A stretch of DNA of 64,000 nucleotides from Phenylobacterium sp. (GCF_030681155.1 NZ_JAUXXE010000039.1:1-64000); one strand, 5' to 3'. Counted from the stretch's first letter, positions 19,650 through 29,079 are shown. Made by a program: numbers and translations. Notes: a model not told the origin generated them from the sequence alone.

Positions 19650-19670
19650 GATCAGCACTCTCTTGTGGAA

Positions 19671-19685
19671 GTTCTTGGTTCGTTC
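19671..19685 (-). promoter_or_regulatory. LexA operator (alphaproteobacterial SOS box)
   Basis: GTTC-TTGGTTC-GTTC on the plus strand is an exact match to GTTC-N7-GTTC, the direct-repeat LexA site of Alphaproteobacteria. It overlaps the last base of the sidA -10 and extends past the expected start point, where a repressor would block RNA polymerase. Confidence 0.85.
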
Positions 19686-19713
19686 TTATTCTTGTTTTGT
19701 TCTCATCCGTCAA
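19685..19713 (-). promoter_or_regulatory. sidA(-dnaE) promoter
   Basis: On the minus strand, -35 TTGACG (19713-19708) and -10 AATAAG (19690-19685) are spaced by exactly 17 nt. The predicted start near 19678 lies inside the LexA box and about 29 nt before the sidA ATG. Confidence 0.75.
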
Positions 19714-19777
19714 GCGGTCTTGTGGATAATTATGAGGATGGATTTGTACGCTGGGAGGTTCGTTGAAGGGGCCTGTG

Positions 19778-19842
19778 GCGCGACGACGCCTCCCCCTCTC
19801 CGAACCTCTCCCTGGGAAGAGGTCAGCTGAGGGGCGTCGCGC
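19778..19842. repeat. palindromic extragenic element downstream of lolD
   Basis: An imperfect inverted repeat: outer arms GCGCGACG / CGTCGCGC (8 bp) enclose a CT-rich tract and an inner ACCTCT / AGAGGT stem (19804-19823). The CCTCTCCCTGGGAAGAGGT core resembles extragenic palindromes scattered in Caulobacteraceae genomes. It may end lolD transcription. It occurs once in this window. Confidence 0.5.
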
Positions 19843-19875
19843 AGCGACGAACGCGGCGTATCAGATGGTCCACAC

Positions 19876-20562
19876 CTAGAGCGTCTGCGGCTCTAGATGC
19901 CCGTCCTTCAGCGCCACGACCCGGTCCATGTGCCGGGCAAGCTCCAGATTGTGGGTCGCGACCAGCGCGGCCACACCCTGGCTGCGGGCAAGCTCGTAGA
20001 GGCTTTCAAACACCGCGCCCGACGTGTTCGGATCAAGGTTGCCGGTCGGCTCGTCCGCCAGCAGCAAACGCGGCGAGTTGGCCAGGGCTCGCGCGATCGC
20101 AACGCGTTGCTGCTCGCCGCCCGACATCTGGGCCGGCTGGTGGTTGACGCGTTCAGCCAGGCCAAGGCTCGACAGCAGCTCGTCGGCCCGCGCCCGGGCC
20201 GCCTTGCGCGAGCGTCCGGCGATCATCTGCGGCAGGGCGACATTGTCGAGGGCCGTGAACTCGGCCAGCAGATGGTGGGCCTGATAGACGAAGCCGATGG
20301 TGGCCAGCCGCACCCGTGTGCGCTGGCGGTCGCTGAGATCGGAGCAGTCCCGCCCCTCGATGATGATCTGGCCGGCGTCAGGATGCTCAAGCAGACCCGC
20401 GGCGTGAAGCAGCGAGGACTTGCCCGAACCAGAAGGGCCGATCAGCCCGACGATCTCGCCGGGCTTAACGTCCAGATCAACGCCGTTCAGGACAGTCAGG
20501 GTCTTGTCGCCGCTCTTATAGGTGCGGCTGAGACCACGGATCGAAAGGACAGGATCACTCAT
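19876..20562 (-). CDS. lolD: lipoprotein-releasing ABC transporter ATP-binding subunit LolD
   Basis: ATPase of the LolCDE-type complex that extracts lipoproteins from the inner membrane for delivery by LolA. The 228 residues show Walker [14 protein letters not shown] (about 42-54), the LolD-type [15 protein letters not shown] segment, ABC signature [15 protein letters not shown], and Walker [13 protein letters not shown]. Its start overlaps the lolC stop by 8 nt. Confidence 0.95.
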   Translation of the reverse strand: MSDPVLSIRGLSRTYKSGDKTLTVLNGVDLDVKPGEIVGLIGPSGSGKSSLLHAAGLLEHPDAGQIIIEGRDCSDLSDRQRTRVRLATIGFVYQAHHLLAEFTALDNVALPQMIAGRSRKAARARADELLSSLGLAERVNHQPAQMSGGEQQRVAIARALANSPRLLLADEPTGNLDPNTSGAVFESLYELARSQGVAALVATHNLELARHMDRVVALKDGHLEPQTL

Positions 20563-21853
20563 AGCGAAGCGCCTCCACCGGATCGAGACGCGAGGCGCGC
20601 CAGGCCGGCGGCAAGGTCGCCAGGAACGACATGGTCAGCGCCCAGAAGGTGATCACCCCAACCTCCTGCCAGTCGATCTTGGCTGGGATGCGGGTGAGGA
20701 AATAGATGTCGGAGTTGAAGACCTCCGCACCGGTGACGAACTCCACGAACTGCTGGATCTCACCGATGAAGATGCAGAACAGCGAGCCGATCAGCAGGCC
20801 GGCCAAGGTGCCCAGAACACCGACCGATGCGCCGGCCATGAAGAAGATCCGCAGGATGGAGCCCTGCCCCGCCCCCATGGTGCGCAGGATGGCGATGTCG
20901 CGGCCCTTGTTCTTCACCAGCATGACCAGGCCAGAAATGATGTTCATGGCCGCGATCGCCACCAGCATCATCAGGATCAGGCGCATCACGTTCCGCTCGA
21001 CCTTCAGCGCGCCCCAATAGGCCGAGTTCTTCTCGGTCCAGTCGGTGAGCAAGGCGCCCGGCCCGGCGACCCGCGCCACGTCCGCCTTCATGGCGATGGC
21101 CTTGTCGGGGTCCTGGAGCTTGATCTCCAGGTAGTCGACCCCGGTGTCCCGCCCGAAGAACAGTTGGGCCTGTTCCAGCGGCATGTAGATGAACGCCTGG
21201 TCGTATTCGCTCATCCCGACCGTGAAGGTGCCGGCGATGGTGTAGGTCTTGCGCAGCGGGGTTGCGCCGAACGCAGTCGCCCCGCCGGTCGGCGAGACAA
21301 GGCTAAGCTCGTCGCCAGGGCCGACTCCCAGCGTCTGGGCCAGGCGATCCCCGACCATGATCATTTCGCCGCCGTACTCACCCTCGCCGAACCCCGCCAT
21401 GGTGCCACGCGTGATGTTGCCGGATACGATCTTGGTGGCCTTCAGGTCAGACAGCGTGATGCCGCGCACGATGGCGCCGCTGATCTGGCCGTTGCCGAGC
21501 GCCATGGCCTGGGCCTCGACCACGGGGGTGACCTGGATGACGCCGGGCAGGTCGGCGATCTTCTTCACCACCATGTCGCGGTCAGGCGAGTTCAGCACGC
21601 CGCCGGCGACATAAAGGTGACCGCTGAAGCCCAGGATGCGCGACAGCAATTCGGCCCGGAAGCCGTTCATCACGCTCATGACGATGATCAGGACCGCCAC
21701 GGCCAGCATGATGCCGATGAAGGAAATCACCGAGATCAGCGCCACGCCGCCCTGGCTGCGCTTGGCCCGCAGGTAGCGCGCGGCCACCGAGCGTTCCCAT
21801 TGGCCGAAGGGAGGCGCCCGTCCGGAAGCCCCATTGGTCGCCTGGACGCTCAC
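20555..21853 (-). CDS. lolC: lipoprotein-releasing ABC transporter permease LolC/E
   Basis: FtsX-like permease of the lipoprotein-release system, about 432 residues from a GTG at 21853. It has one N-terminal membrane helix (ALISVISFIGIMLAVAVLIIV), a large periplasmic domain, and three C-terminal helices. QWERSVAARYLRAKRSQGG before the first helix is typical. As in many alphaproteobacteria, a single permease probably forms a homodimer with LolD. No ATG is available near the proper N-terminus. A 17-codon ATG ORF ends exactly on the GTG (GTGA overlap) and may couple translation. Confidence 0.9.
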   Translation of the reverse strand: MSVQATNGASGRAPPFGQWERSVAARYLRAKRSQGGVALISVISFIGIMLAVAVLIIVMSVMNGFRAELLSRILGFSGHLYVAGGVLNSPDRDMVVKKIADLPGVIQVTPVVEAQAMALGNGQISGAIVRGITLSDLKATKIVSGNITRGTMAGFGEGEYGGEMIMVGDRLAQTLGVGPGDELSLVSPTGGATAFGATPLRKTYTIAGTFTVGMSEYDQAFIYMPLEQAQLFFGRDTGVDYLEIKLQDPDKAIAMKADVARVAGPGALLTDWTEKNSAYWGALKVERNVMRLILMMLVAIAAMNIISGLVMLVKNKGRDIAILRTMGAGQGSILRIFFMAGASVGVLGTLAGLLIGSLFCIFIGEIQQFVEFVTGAEVFNSDIYFLTRIPAKIDWQEVGVITFWALTMSFLATLPPAWRASRLDPVEALRYE

Positions 21854-22172
21854 GCGGGGACCGCCCCGCCAGCGAGCGGCGTCAGAAATCTGGAAAAGCG
21901 CATATGGTAGGAAGAGCCCCAATGAGCTGCTTGAACGGCTCTGATAGCCATTGGTTCGCGAGCTTGGCAATGAAGCTGAGCGAAAAGAAGGCCGCCCAAC
22001 CTTTGGACGGCCTCCAAGTTCGGGGAAAACGCCACCGGCGCCCCGAAGGCCGCCCGTGTCTGTCACCACAAGTAACGTGAGTTACATTGGGTGCAGCGCC
22101 GCTTTCGACGAAGCCGCCCAGCGAAACCTCCGGCCGCTCAAAACTTGAGCGAGCCGCCGCAGCCTTGGGCGC
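21854..22172 (-). other. intergenic region upstream of lolC
   Basis: This 319-nt spacer contains no convincing long gene. It holds a 7-bp hairpin (22135-22151) after the DUF1467 gene, a GTAAC-GTGA-GTTAC inverted repeat (22072-22085), a terminator-like hairpin (21989-22013) and the short ORF 21850-21903. A weak promoter, TTGCCA-N18-TATCAG on the minus strand, lies between the terminator and lolC. Confidence 0.45.
21989..22013 (-). terminator. terminator-like hairpin upstream of lolC
   Basis: AGGCCG / CGGCCT arms with a further CCAA/TTGG pairing inside form a hairpin. On the minus strand it is followed by TTCTTTTCG. It would insulate lolCD from transcription of the mce-DUF1467 pair upstream. 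Confidence 0.55.
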
Positions 22173-22436
22173 CTAGCGCCAGCTACGCGGCACGTCGGGC
22201 AGTTGGATCAGCTTGAAATGCAGCACCAGGGCCAGGATCACCCACAGCACGGTGGCGATCATGGTGGTGGTCATGAACTTGCGCTTGAGCTTGGGGTCCA
22301 CCGGTGCGCCGGGATCGCCGCCGTCGCCGGGGTCGATGCCCGCTTCGGCATGGCTCGTCACGCCCAGCGGCAGGATCGAGAACAGCACGGTCCACCAGAT
22401 GGTGAAGTAGATCGCGATCCCAGTGAAAACCGTCAT
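22173..22436 (-). CDS. DUF1467 family small membrane protein
   Basis: An 87-residue protein with two membrane helices: residues 3-25 (FTGIAIYFTIWWTVLFSILPLG) and about 55-78 (MTTTMIATVLWVILALVLHF). They are separated by a Gly/Asp/Pro-rich loop and a basic KLKRK stretch. The IWWTVLF...LPLGV pattern is the DUF1467 signature. Function unknown. It is coupled to methylmalonyl-CoA epimerase by a TGATG overlap, an arrangement common in Rhizobiales and Caulobacterales. Confidence 0.85.
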   Translation of the reverse strand: MTVFTGIAIYFTIWWTVLFSILPLGVTSHAEAGIDPGDGGDPGAPVDPKLKRKFMTTTMIATVLWVILALVLHFKLIQLPDVPRSWR

Positions 22437-22858
22437 CAGTGCGCTTCCTTAGGGGCTTCCATCAGTTCAACGAGGACCCCGCCCATGTTCTTCGGATGGA
22501 CGAAGATCACCGGCGTGCCGTGCGCGCCGATCCGTGGCTCGCCCGTACCTAGCACCGTCGCGCCCTTGGCCCGCATGTCGTCGCGGGCCGCGATAATGTC
22601 GGCCACCTCGAAACAGACGTGGTGTTGCCCGCCGGCCGGGTTCTTCGCAAGGAACCCGACGAGCGGCGAATCGTCACCCAGCGGTTCGATCAGCTCGATC
22701 TGGCTGTTGGGCAGGTCCACGAAGCAGACATAGACGCCCTGCTCCGGCATCGCCTTGGTTTCGGTGATGTTGATGGCGCCCAGCACGTCGCAATACAGCT
22801 TCACGGACTCGGCGATGGAGGGGGTCGCGACCCCGACATGGTTCAATCTTCCGATCAT
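22436..22858 (-). CDS. mce: methylmalonyl-CoA epimerase
   Basis: Interconverts (S)- and (R)-methylmalonyl-CoA on the propionyl-CoA to succinyl-CoA route. The 140-residue VOC fold has the metal ligands H7 (RLNHVGVA), the QHHVCFEV histidine and the C-terminal LVELME glutamate. LNHVGVATPSIAESVKLY is diagnostic for this family rather than generic VOC proteins. No mutase or carboxylase gene is in the window. Confidence 0.93.
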   Translation of the reverse strand: MIGRLNHVGVATPSIAESVKLYCDVLGAINITETKAMPEQGVYVCFVDLPNSQIELIEPLGDDSPLVGFLAKNPAGGQHHVCFEVADIIAARDDMRAKGATVLGTGEPRIGAHGTPVIFVHPKNMGGVLVELMEAPKEAH

Positions 22859-22915
22859 GACCTGGGTATAGACCTCTCCATCACCGTACGCGAGATCACG
22901 TAACGGCGCCTGCCT

Positions 22916-24595
22916 CTAGACCCGCAGCACGGTCGTCTCGACCACGGGGCGGCGGCCCCAGACGCGCTGGCTGGCCTTCTTGACGGCGCGCGAGAGGGCG
23001 GTCTCGACCTCGCTGTCGATATCGCGCTGGTCGCCCTTCAAACGGCCGAACGCCTGCTGGGCCTCGCCCGCCAGATCGTCCAGCACCTCGTCCATCGGAT
23101 AGTCGTCATCGGCCGGCAGGCCGAGCGCGCGGACCAGGGGACCCGAGACGATCTTGCCGCGCCCATCGAGTACGACCGACACCGCCAGCACGCCATTGAA
23201 GGCCGCATGACGGCGCTCGCGCAGGGCGTCGCCGTTCTCCGGCGTCAGGACACCGGCGTCGACATAGATGCGGCCGGCCGGAACCTCGTCGATGATCTCA
23301 GCCCGGCCGGGCGCGAGGCGGACCATGTCGCCGTTGCGCGGAGCCACGGTCTGCGGGACCTGCAGGTCCTTGGCGAAGGCGGCGTGCTCGAGCAAGTGGC
23401 GGCGTTCGCCATGGGTCGGCACCGCGATCTGCGGCCGCGCCCAGTGATACATCCGCGCCAGCTCGTCGCGGCACGGGTGGCCGGAGACGTGGATACCGGG
23501 GTGATCGCGCTCGGTGTAGAGCCGCACGCCGCGGTCGGCGAGGCGGTTCTGCAGGTTGCGGATCGGGATCTCGTTGCCCGGAATAACCCGCGAGGAGAAC
23601 ACGCAGGAATCGCCCGCGCCCAGCTTCACATGCTGGTGGGTGCCGTCGGCGATCCGCGACAAGGCGGCGCGCGCCTCGCCCTGGCTGCCGGTGCAGAGGA
23701 ACAGCACCTCGTTGTCGGGCGCAGCCCCGGCCTGCTGGTCTGTCAGGAAGTCCTTGATGCCCACGAACAGGCCAACGGACTTCGCCGCCGCCGCCATCCG
23801 GTGCATCGAGCGTCCAACCAGGCAAACGCGACGACCGGCCGCCTCGGCGGCCCGGATCACGCTGTCCATCCGCGCGACGTTGGAGGCGAAGCAGGCCACC
23901 GCGACCTTGCCTCGGAGCCCGGAGATCAGGTCGGCCAGCGCGTCGCGCACGTCGGCTTCGGATCCAGCCTCGCCGTCCACGAAGACGTTCGTGGAGTCGC
24001 AGACCATGGCCAGAACGCCCTCGTCGCCCAACTTGACGATCGCCGCCTCATCGGTTGTCGAGCCCAGCACCGGATCCGGATCGATCTTCCAGTCGCCGGT
24101 GTGCAGGATCGTGCCCAGCGGCGTGCGGATCGCCAAGCCGTTCGGCTCGGGGATCGAGTGGGTCAGGGTGATCAGGTCGATCTCGAACGGGCCGAGCGTC
24201 ACCTTGCCGCCGAGCGGCACCTCGGTGATCTGAGCGTCGGCGCAGTCCTCGTTCTCACGCAGCTTCTCGCGCAGCAGGAAGGCGGTGAACGGCGTCGCAT
24301 AGAGCGGCGCGCGCAGTTGCGGCCACAGCCACGCCACAGCGCCGATGTGATCCTCGTGCGCGTGCGTCAGCACGATGCCAAGGATGTCCTTGGCGTGTTC
24401 GCGGATGAATTCCGGGTCGGGCAGGATGATCTCCACGCCCGGTGTCGTCTGGTCGCCGAAGGTGACGCCCAGATCGACTACGATCCACTTGCGCGCATGC
24501 GGCGGGCCGTAGCCGTAGAGATTGAAGTTCATGCCGATCTCGTTCGAGCCGCCGAGCGGCAGAAAAACGAGTTCGTCTTGGTCTTTTGCTTTCAT
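22916..24595 (-). CDS. rnj: ribonuclease J
   Basis: Metallo-beta-lactamase/beta-CASP ribonuclease with 5' exo- and endonuclease activity in mRNA decay and rRNA maturation. The 559 residues show FLPLGGSNEIGMN, the zinc motif HAHEDH (78-83), the HTGDWKID motif, the beta-CASP segment with SQGEARAAL and IHVSGHPCRDEL, and a C-terminal domain. It starts at an ATG sharing one base with the coaX stop (TAATG). Alphaproteobacteria commonly carry RNase J alongside RNase E. Confidence 0.95.
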   Translation of the reverse strand: MKAKDQDELVFLPLGGSNEIGMNFNLYGYGPPHARKWIVVDLGVTFGDQTTPGVEIILPDPEFIREHAKDILGIVLTHAHEDHIGAVAWLWPQLRAPLYATPFTAFLLREKLRENEDCADAQITEVPLGGKVTLGPFEIDLITLTHSIPEPNGLAIRTPLGTILHTGDWKIDPDPVLGSTTDEAAIVKLGDEGVLAMVCDSTNVFVDGEAGSEADVRDALADLISGLRGKVAVACFASNVARMDSVIRAAEAAGRRVCLVGRSMHRMAAAAKSVGLFVGIKDFLTDQQAGAAPDNEVLFLCTGSQGEARAALSRIADGTHQHVKLGAGDSCVFSSRVIPGNEIPIRNLQNRLADRGVRLYTERDHPGIHVSGHPCRDELARMYHWARPQIAVPTHGERRHLLEHAAFAKDLQVPQTVAPRNGDMVRLAPGRAEIIDEVPAGRIYVDAGVLTPENGDALRERRHAAFNGVLAVSVVLDGRGKIVSGPLVRALGLPADDDYPMDEVLDDLAGEAQQAFGRLKGDQRDIDSEVETALSRAVKKASQRVWGRRPVVETTVLRV

Positions 24596-25371
24596 TACGT
24601 CCTTGTCGCCGCGTTCCGGCGATGAATCTCGAGAAGACCGCGGATCGTCAGATCCGGGTCGAAGTGATCGATGGCCGTGGTGGCCCCGTGGAACAGCGAA
24701 GCCACGCCGCCCGTGGCGACGACGGTCATCGGAGCCTCACGCTCAGCCTTGATCCGGGCGATCAGCCCCTCGATCAGGGCCACATAGCCCCAGAACACCC
24801 CCGACTGCATGGCGCCGACCGTATCCTTGCCGACCACACGCTGGGGCTTCTGGATCGCGACCCGGGGCAGTTTCGCCGCCGCCGAGTGCAACGCCTCCAT
24901 AGATAGGTTGATCCCGGGCGCAATCACCCCCCCTTCGAACCCCCCGTCCGCAGCGATGACGTCGAAGGTAGTGGCCGTCCCGGAGTCGATGACGATCAGG
25001 TCGCCCGGATAGACGATGTGCGCGCCCAGGGCGTTGACCAGCCGGTCAGCCCCGGCTTCTGAGGGCTTGTCGATCCGAACCTCGATCCCCAGGTCGGCGT
25101 TCTCGCCGATCACCAGCGGCTCGACGTGCAGATAGCGTCTGGCCAGGTTGCGCAGGTTGAAGATCGACTGCGGGACGACGCTGGAGATGATGCAGGCCGT
25201 GAGCACCCCGAACTGCAGCCCGGCCATGTTCAGCAGCTGCGACAGCCAGACCGCATATTCGTCGGCCGTGCGGCTGGCGTCGGTCGCCGCCCGCCACTGA
25301 GCGATCCAGCTTTCGCCGTCGTGGACCGCGAAGAGCGTGTTGGTGTTGCCCTGTTCGATCGCCAGAAGCAT
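24595..25371 (-). CDS. coaX: type III pantothenate kinase CoaX
   Basis: Phosphorylates pantothenate in the first step of CoA synthesis. It is 258 residues from the ATG at 25371, giving the typical [16 protein letters not shown]; an in-frame TTG nine bases upstream is not needed. The ASKHA-fold motifs include [24 protein letters not shown] and [15 protein letters not shown]. The gene lies between birA and rnj, all closely packed, a conserved alphaproteobacterial order after nuoN. Confidence 0.95.
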   Translation of the reverse strand: MLLAIEQGNTNTLFAVHDGESWIAQWRAATDASRTADEYAVWLSQLLNMAGLQFGVLTACIISSVVPQSIFNLRNLARRYLHVEPLVIGENADLGIEVRIDKPSEAGADRLVNALGAHIVYPGDLIVIDSGTATTFDVIAADGGFEGGVIAPGINLSMEALHSAAAKLPRVAIQKPQRVVGKDTVGAMQSGVFWGYVALIEGLIARIKAEREAPMTVVATGGVASLFHGATTAIDHFDPDLTIRGLLEIHRRNAATRT

Positions 25372-25376
25372 CGGGT

Positions 25377-26117
25377 TCAAGCCTCCCCAAAGAAGATGTC
25401 GCCGGCGGTGATCCTCAGGACCGCGCCGTCATCGAGCCGAAGACGCAGGGCGCCGTCAGCATCTAATCCCTCGGCCACGCCCCGGTGCGTCTGGTTCGGC
25501 AACCGCGCCTCACAGGGTTGGCCCAAACCATGGGCGTAGGATGTCCAGGCCGCGGCGATGGGGCCAAATCCCTCCCGCTCCCACGCCGCTCGCCAACGCT
25601 CGAAGCTGCCGGCCAGGACTTCAAGGGCGTCGAGCGGCGCGGGGGGCGGGACCGCCATATGCTCGGCGAAGGCCGTGGCCGGACGTTCGACGTCCTGCGG
25701 GGCATGAGCCAGATTGATGCCGATTCCGACCGCCATCCACAGCGTCCCGTCGGGTCGCGCGCCGGATTCGATCAGTATCCCGACCGCCTTGCGGCCATAG
25801 ACCAGCACGTCGTTCGGCCATTTGAGACGCGCCGCGCCGTGGCCGAGGCAGGTGTCGGCCAGTTCGGCGGCGGCCAGCGCCGCCACGAACGACAACTGCG
25901 CCGCCTCGCCGGCCGGCTTGGCCGTCGTGAAGAGCAGGGTAGCGGCGAGATTGCCGGTGTTGGTCGACCAGGCGCGTCCCCGTCGCCCGCGTCCCGCCGT
26001 TTGCCGCGCCGCCGTGATCCAGACCGGACCGCCCTCCCCCGCCTCGGCGCGACGACGCGCCTCGGCGTTGGTGGAGTCCAGTTCGTCGTAGGCTTCGATC
26101 GGCGGGTGGACGCCCAC
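25377..26117 (-). CDS. birA: biotin--[acetyl-CoA-carboxylase] ligase BirA
   Basis: Activates biotin to biotinyl-AMP and attaches it to carboxyl-carrier proteins. The 246 residues lack the N-terminal helix-turn-helix of E. coli BirA, so this is a monofunctional ligase. [27 protein letters not shown] (42-57) and the catalytic KWPNDVLV are present. It starts at a GTG immediately after the nuoN stop and without a clear ribosome-binding site, suggesting coupled translation from nuoN. Confidence 0.93.
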   Translation of the reverse strand: MGVHPPIEAYDELDSTNAEARRRAEAGEGGPVWITAARQTAGRGRRGRAWSTNTGNLAATLLFTTAKPAGEAAQLSFVAALAAAELADTCLGHGAARLKWPNDVLVYGRKAVGILIESGARPDGTLWMAVGIGINLAHAPQDVERPATAFAEHMAVPPPAPLDALEVLAGSFERWRAAWEREGFGPIAAAWTSYAHGLGQPCEARLPNQTHRGVAEGLDADGALRLRLDDGAVLRITAGDIFFGEA

Positions 26118-27560
26118 CTAGGAGGCGAGCCCGAACGCGGCCGCCGCCGCCTTGGCCAGCGGGTCAAGGAAGACCAGCGCACCCAGCACGACCGGGAAGG
26201 AGAACAGCGCCGCACCGATGGCGACGGCCTTGGCCTCGCCCGGAATGGCGTCGGTGCCGCTCGGCGCGGGGTCGAACCACATCACCTTGATCAGCCGCAG
26301 ATAGTAGAACGCCGCCACAACGCTGCCGACCAGGCCGAGCACGGCCGCGATCTGGATCATCGGGTCGCCGACATTGATGGCGGCCTTGAAGACGTAGAAC
26401 TTCGCCCAGAAGCCGGAGAACGGCGGCAGGCCCAAAGCCGACAGCGAGAACACCGACATCGCCAGGGCGATCGCCGGACGTTCCTTGAACAGGCCCGCCA
26501 TGTCGTCGATCGTCTCCATCGGACGGCCCTCGCGCGACAGCGCGGTGAGGCAGGCGAAGAAGCCGGTCACGTCGACCATATAGAGCACCATGAAGACCAG
26601 CATGGCCTGCATGCCCTCGGCGTTGCCGGCCGCGAGGCCGAGCACCGCGTAGCCGATATTGGCGATCGAGGAATAGGCCCACAGGCGCTTCAGATTGGTT
26701 TGGGCGAGGCCGACGAAGGCGCCGACGAAGATCGACAGCAGCGCGATCAGCACCAGAACCTGGCGCCATTGATCGGCGGCGCCGGCGAAGCCTTCCGACA
26801 GCACGCGTGCCAGCAGCACCATGGCCGCCAGCTTCGGCGCGCCCGCGAAGAACGCCACGACCGGGGTCGGCGCGCCTTCGTAGACGTCCGGCGTCCACAT
26901 GTGGAACGGCGCGGCGGAGACCTTAAAGGCCAAGCCGCAGATCAGGAACACCAGGCCGAACAGAACCCCGGTGCCCGCGCCCGCCTGCACCGCCACGGCG
27001 ATGTCGTCGAACTTGGTCGAGCCGGCGAAGCCGTAGATCAGCGACGAGCCATAGAGCAGCAGGCCCGAGGACAGGGCGCCGAGCACGAAGTACTTCAGAC
27101 CAGCCTCCGAGGCCTTGGCGTCCTCGCGGTGCATCGCGGCCAGGACGTAAAGCGCCAGAGAGTGCAGTTCGACGCCGATATAAAGCGAGATCAGGTCGCC
27201 GGCAGAGGCCATCATGCCCATGCCCAGCGCGGCGAGCAGGATCAGGATCGGGAATTCGAAGTTCCGGATCGCCTTCCGCTCGAACCACTTCTGGCCGAGC
27301 GGGATGGCCACGGCGCTGGCGATGTAGATCGCCACCTTCGCGAAGGCGGAAGCCTGGTCGGAGATCATGCCTCCAGAGAAGCCGCGGCCGATCGGACCGA
27401 CGGCGGCGGCCCAGGCCGCCAGCGCCAGAGCGCCCATGGCGGCCAGGGCCAAGGCGCCCGTCTGCCGCGGCGCGAAAGCGCCGACGACGAGGAGGCCAAG
27501 CGCCGAGATCGCTAGGATCAGTTCGGGAACGGCGAGAGCGAGGTCGTTTGACAAGATCAT
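26118..27560 (-). CDS. nuoN: NADH-quinone oxidoreductase subunit N
   Basis: Antiporter-like proton-pumping subunit of complex I, 480 residues with about 14 membrane helices. The core includes the conserved segments SLYIGVELHSLALYVLAAMHR and LRVWAYSSIANIGY-like LKRLWAYSSIANIGY. It is the last gene of the nuo operon, 16 nt after nuoM. Confidence 0.96.
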   Translation of the reverse strand: MILSNDLALAVPELILAISALGLLVVGAFAPRQTGALALAAMGALALAAWAAAVGPIGRGFSGGMISDQASAFAKVAIYIASAVAIPLGQKWFERKAIRNFEFPILILLAALGMGMMASAGDLISLYIGVELHSLALYVLAAMHREDAKASEAGLKYFVLGALSSGLLLYGSSLIYGFAGSTKFDDIAVAVQAGAGTGVLFGLVFLICGLAFKVSAAPFHMWTPDVYEGAPTPVVAFFAGAPKLAAMVLLARVLSEGFAGAADQWRQVLVLIALLSIFVGAFVGLAQTNLKRLWAYSSIANIGYAVLGLAAGNAEGMQAMLVFMVLYMVDVTGFFACLTALSREGRPMETIDDMAGLFKERPAIALAMSVFSLSALGLPPFSGFWAKFYVFKAAINVGDPMIQIAAVLGLVGSVVAAFYYLRLIKVMWFDPAPSGTDAIPGEAKAVAIGAALFSFPVVLGALVFLDPLAKAAAAAFGLAS

Positions 27561-27576
27561 GACTTTACAGGTCCCC

Positions 27577-29064
27577 TCACCCGCCGATGGCCGCGCGGTA
27601 GACCGCGGCGAGGTTGTCGACCGAGGCTTGGGTCAGATCGAAGACGGCGGCCGGATAGACGCCGAGGTACAGGGTCATGGCGATCAGCGGGGCGAAGATC
27701 GCCACCTCACGCCAGTCGAGGTCGGTGATGTCAGCCAACGCCGGGTTGGTGATCTCGCCGAAGATGACCCGACGATAGAGGCTCAGGGCGTAGACGGCCG
27801 AGAAGATGACGCCGGTGGCGGCCACGACCGCGGTCCAGGTGGAGATCTCATAGACCCCGACCATGGTGGTGATTTCGCCGACGAAGCCCGACGTGCCCGG
27901 CAAACCGACATTGCCCATGGTGAAGAGCATGAAGGTCGCCGCGTACCAAGGCATCCGGTTCACCAGCCCGCCGTAGAAGGCGATCTCGCGGGTATGCATC
28001 CGGTCATAGACAACGCCGACGCAGAGGAAGAGCGCGCCGGAGATCACCCCGTGGCTCAACATCTGGAAGATCGCGCCCTGCACGCCCAGGGCGTTGCCGG
28101 CGAAGATCCCCATGGTCACGAAGCCCATGTGAGCGACCGACGAATAGGCGATCAGCTTCTTGATGTCGGTCTGACGGAAGGCGACCAGCGAGGTGTACAC
28201 GATCGCGATGACCGACAGAGCGAAGACCAGCGGCGCGAAGTAGTCCGAGGCCTGGGGGAACATCGGCAGGCTGAAGCGGAGGAAGCCGTAGCCGCCCATC
28301 TTCAGCAGGATGCCCGCCAGGATCACCGAACCGGCCGTCGGCGCCTCAACGTGGGCGTCGGGCAGCCAGGTGTGCACCGGCCACATCGGCATCTTCACCG
28401 CGAACGAGGCGAAGAACGCCAGCCAGAGCCAGGTCTGCACCTCCGGCGCGAAGCTGTAGGTCATCAGTTCCGGGATCGAGCTGGTCCCGCTGGAGCCGAT
28501 CATGAACAGGATCGCCGCCAGCATCAGGACGGAGCCCAGCAGAGTGTAGAGGAAGAACTTGTAGGCCGCGTAGACCCGCCGCTTGCCGCCCCAGATGCCG
28601 ATGATCAGGAACATCGGCACCAGGCCGAATTCGAAGAACAGGTAGAACAGCACCAGGTCCAGCGCGCAGAACACGCCGATCACCAGGGTCTCGAGGACCA
28701 GGAAACAGACCATATAGGCCGGCACCCGCTTCTCGATGGTGTTCCACGAGGCCGCGATGCAGATCGGCAGCAGGAAGGCGGTCAGCAGGACGAACAGGAT
28801 CGAAATCCCGTCGACGCCCATGCGGTAGTGCAGGCCCGCGAACCAGGCGTGGTCTTCCACGAACTGGAAGCCAGGATTGGCGGGGTCGTATTGGGCCACC
28901 AGCAGGACGGAGAGCGCCAGGGTCGCCAGCGTCGTGACCAGGGTGATCCACTTGACCGCGTTGATGGTCTTGGGATCGTCAGCCGGACGGAGCGCCTGCA
29001 GCAGCAGGATCGCCGCGACGCCGATCAGCGGCGAGTAGGTGATGAGGGAGAGAATGCCGGTCAT
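27577..29064 (-). CDS. nuoM: NADH-quinone oxidoreductase subunit M
   Basis: Second antiporter-like membrane subunit of complex I, 495 residues and about 14 helices. Characteristic stretches are [21 protein letters not shown], the proton-channel region [19 protein letters not shown] and [18 protein letters not shown]. It is separated from nuoL by 15 nt and from nuoN by 16 nt. Confidence 0.96.
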   Translation of the reverse strand: MTGILSLITYSPLIGVAAILLLQALRPADDPKTINAVKWITLVTTLATLALSVLLVAQYDPANPGFQFVEDHAWFAGLHYRMGVDGISILFVLLTAFLLPICIAASWNTIEKRVPAYMVCFLVLETLVIGVFCALDLVLFYLFFEFGLVPMFLIIGIWGGKRRVYAAYKFFLYTLLGSVLMLAAILFMIGSSGTSSIPELMTYSFAPEVQTWLWLAFFASFAVKMPMWPVHTWLPDAHVEAPTAGSVILAGILLKMGGYGFLRFSLPMFPQASDYFAPLVFALSVIAIVYTSLVAFRQTDIKKLIAYSSVAHMGFVTMGIFAGNALGVQGAIFQMLSHGVISGALFLCVGVVYDRMHTREIAFYGGLVNRMPWYAATFMLFTMGNVGLPGTSGFVGEITTMVGVYEISTWTAVVAATGVIFSAVYALSLYRRVIFGEITNPALADITDLDWREVAIFAPLIAMTLYLGVYPAAVFDLTQASVDNLAAVYRAAIGG

Positions 29065-29079
29065 TGGATCGCCCTCCCC

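Noticed and set aside
19648-19830. Plus-strand 60-codon ORF between dnaE and lolD
   Set aside because: It runs antisense through the sidA promoter and LexA box, has no ribosome-binding site and has low-complexity, non-protein-like composition. The minus-strand sidA signals explain this DNA.
24595-25380. TTG start for coaX three codons upstream
   Set aside because: The ATG at 25371 gives the standard CoaX N-terminus [12 protein letters not shown].
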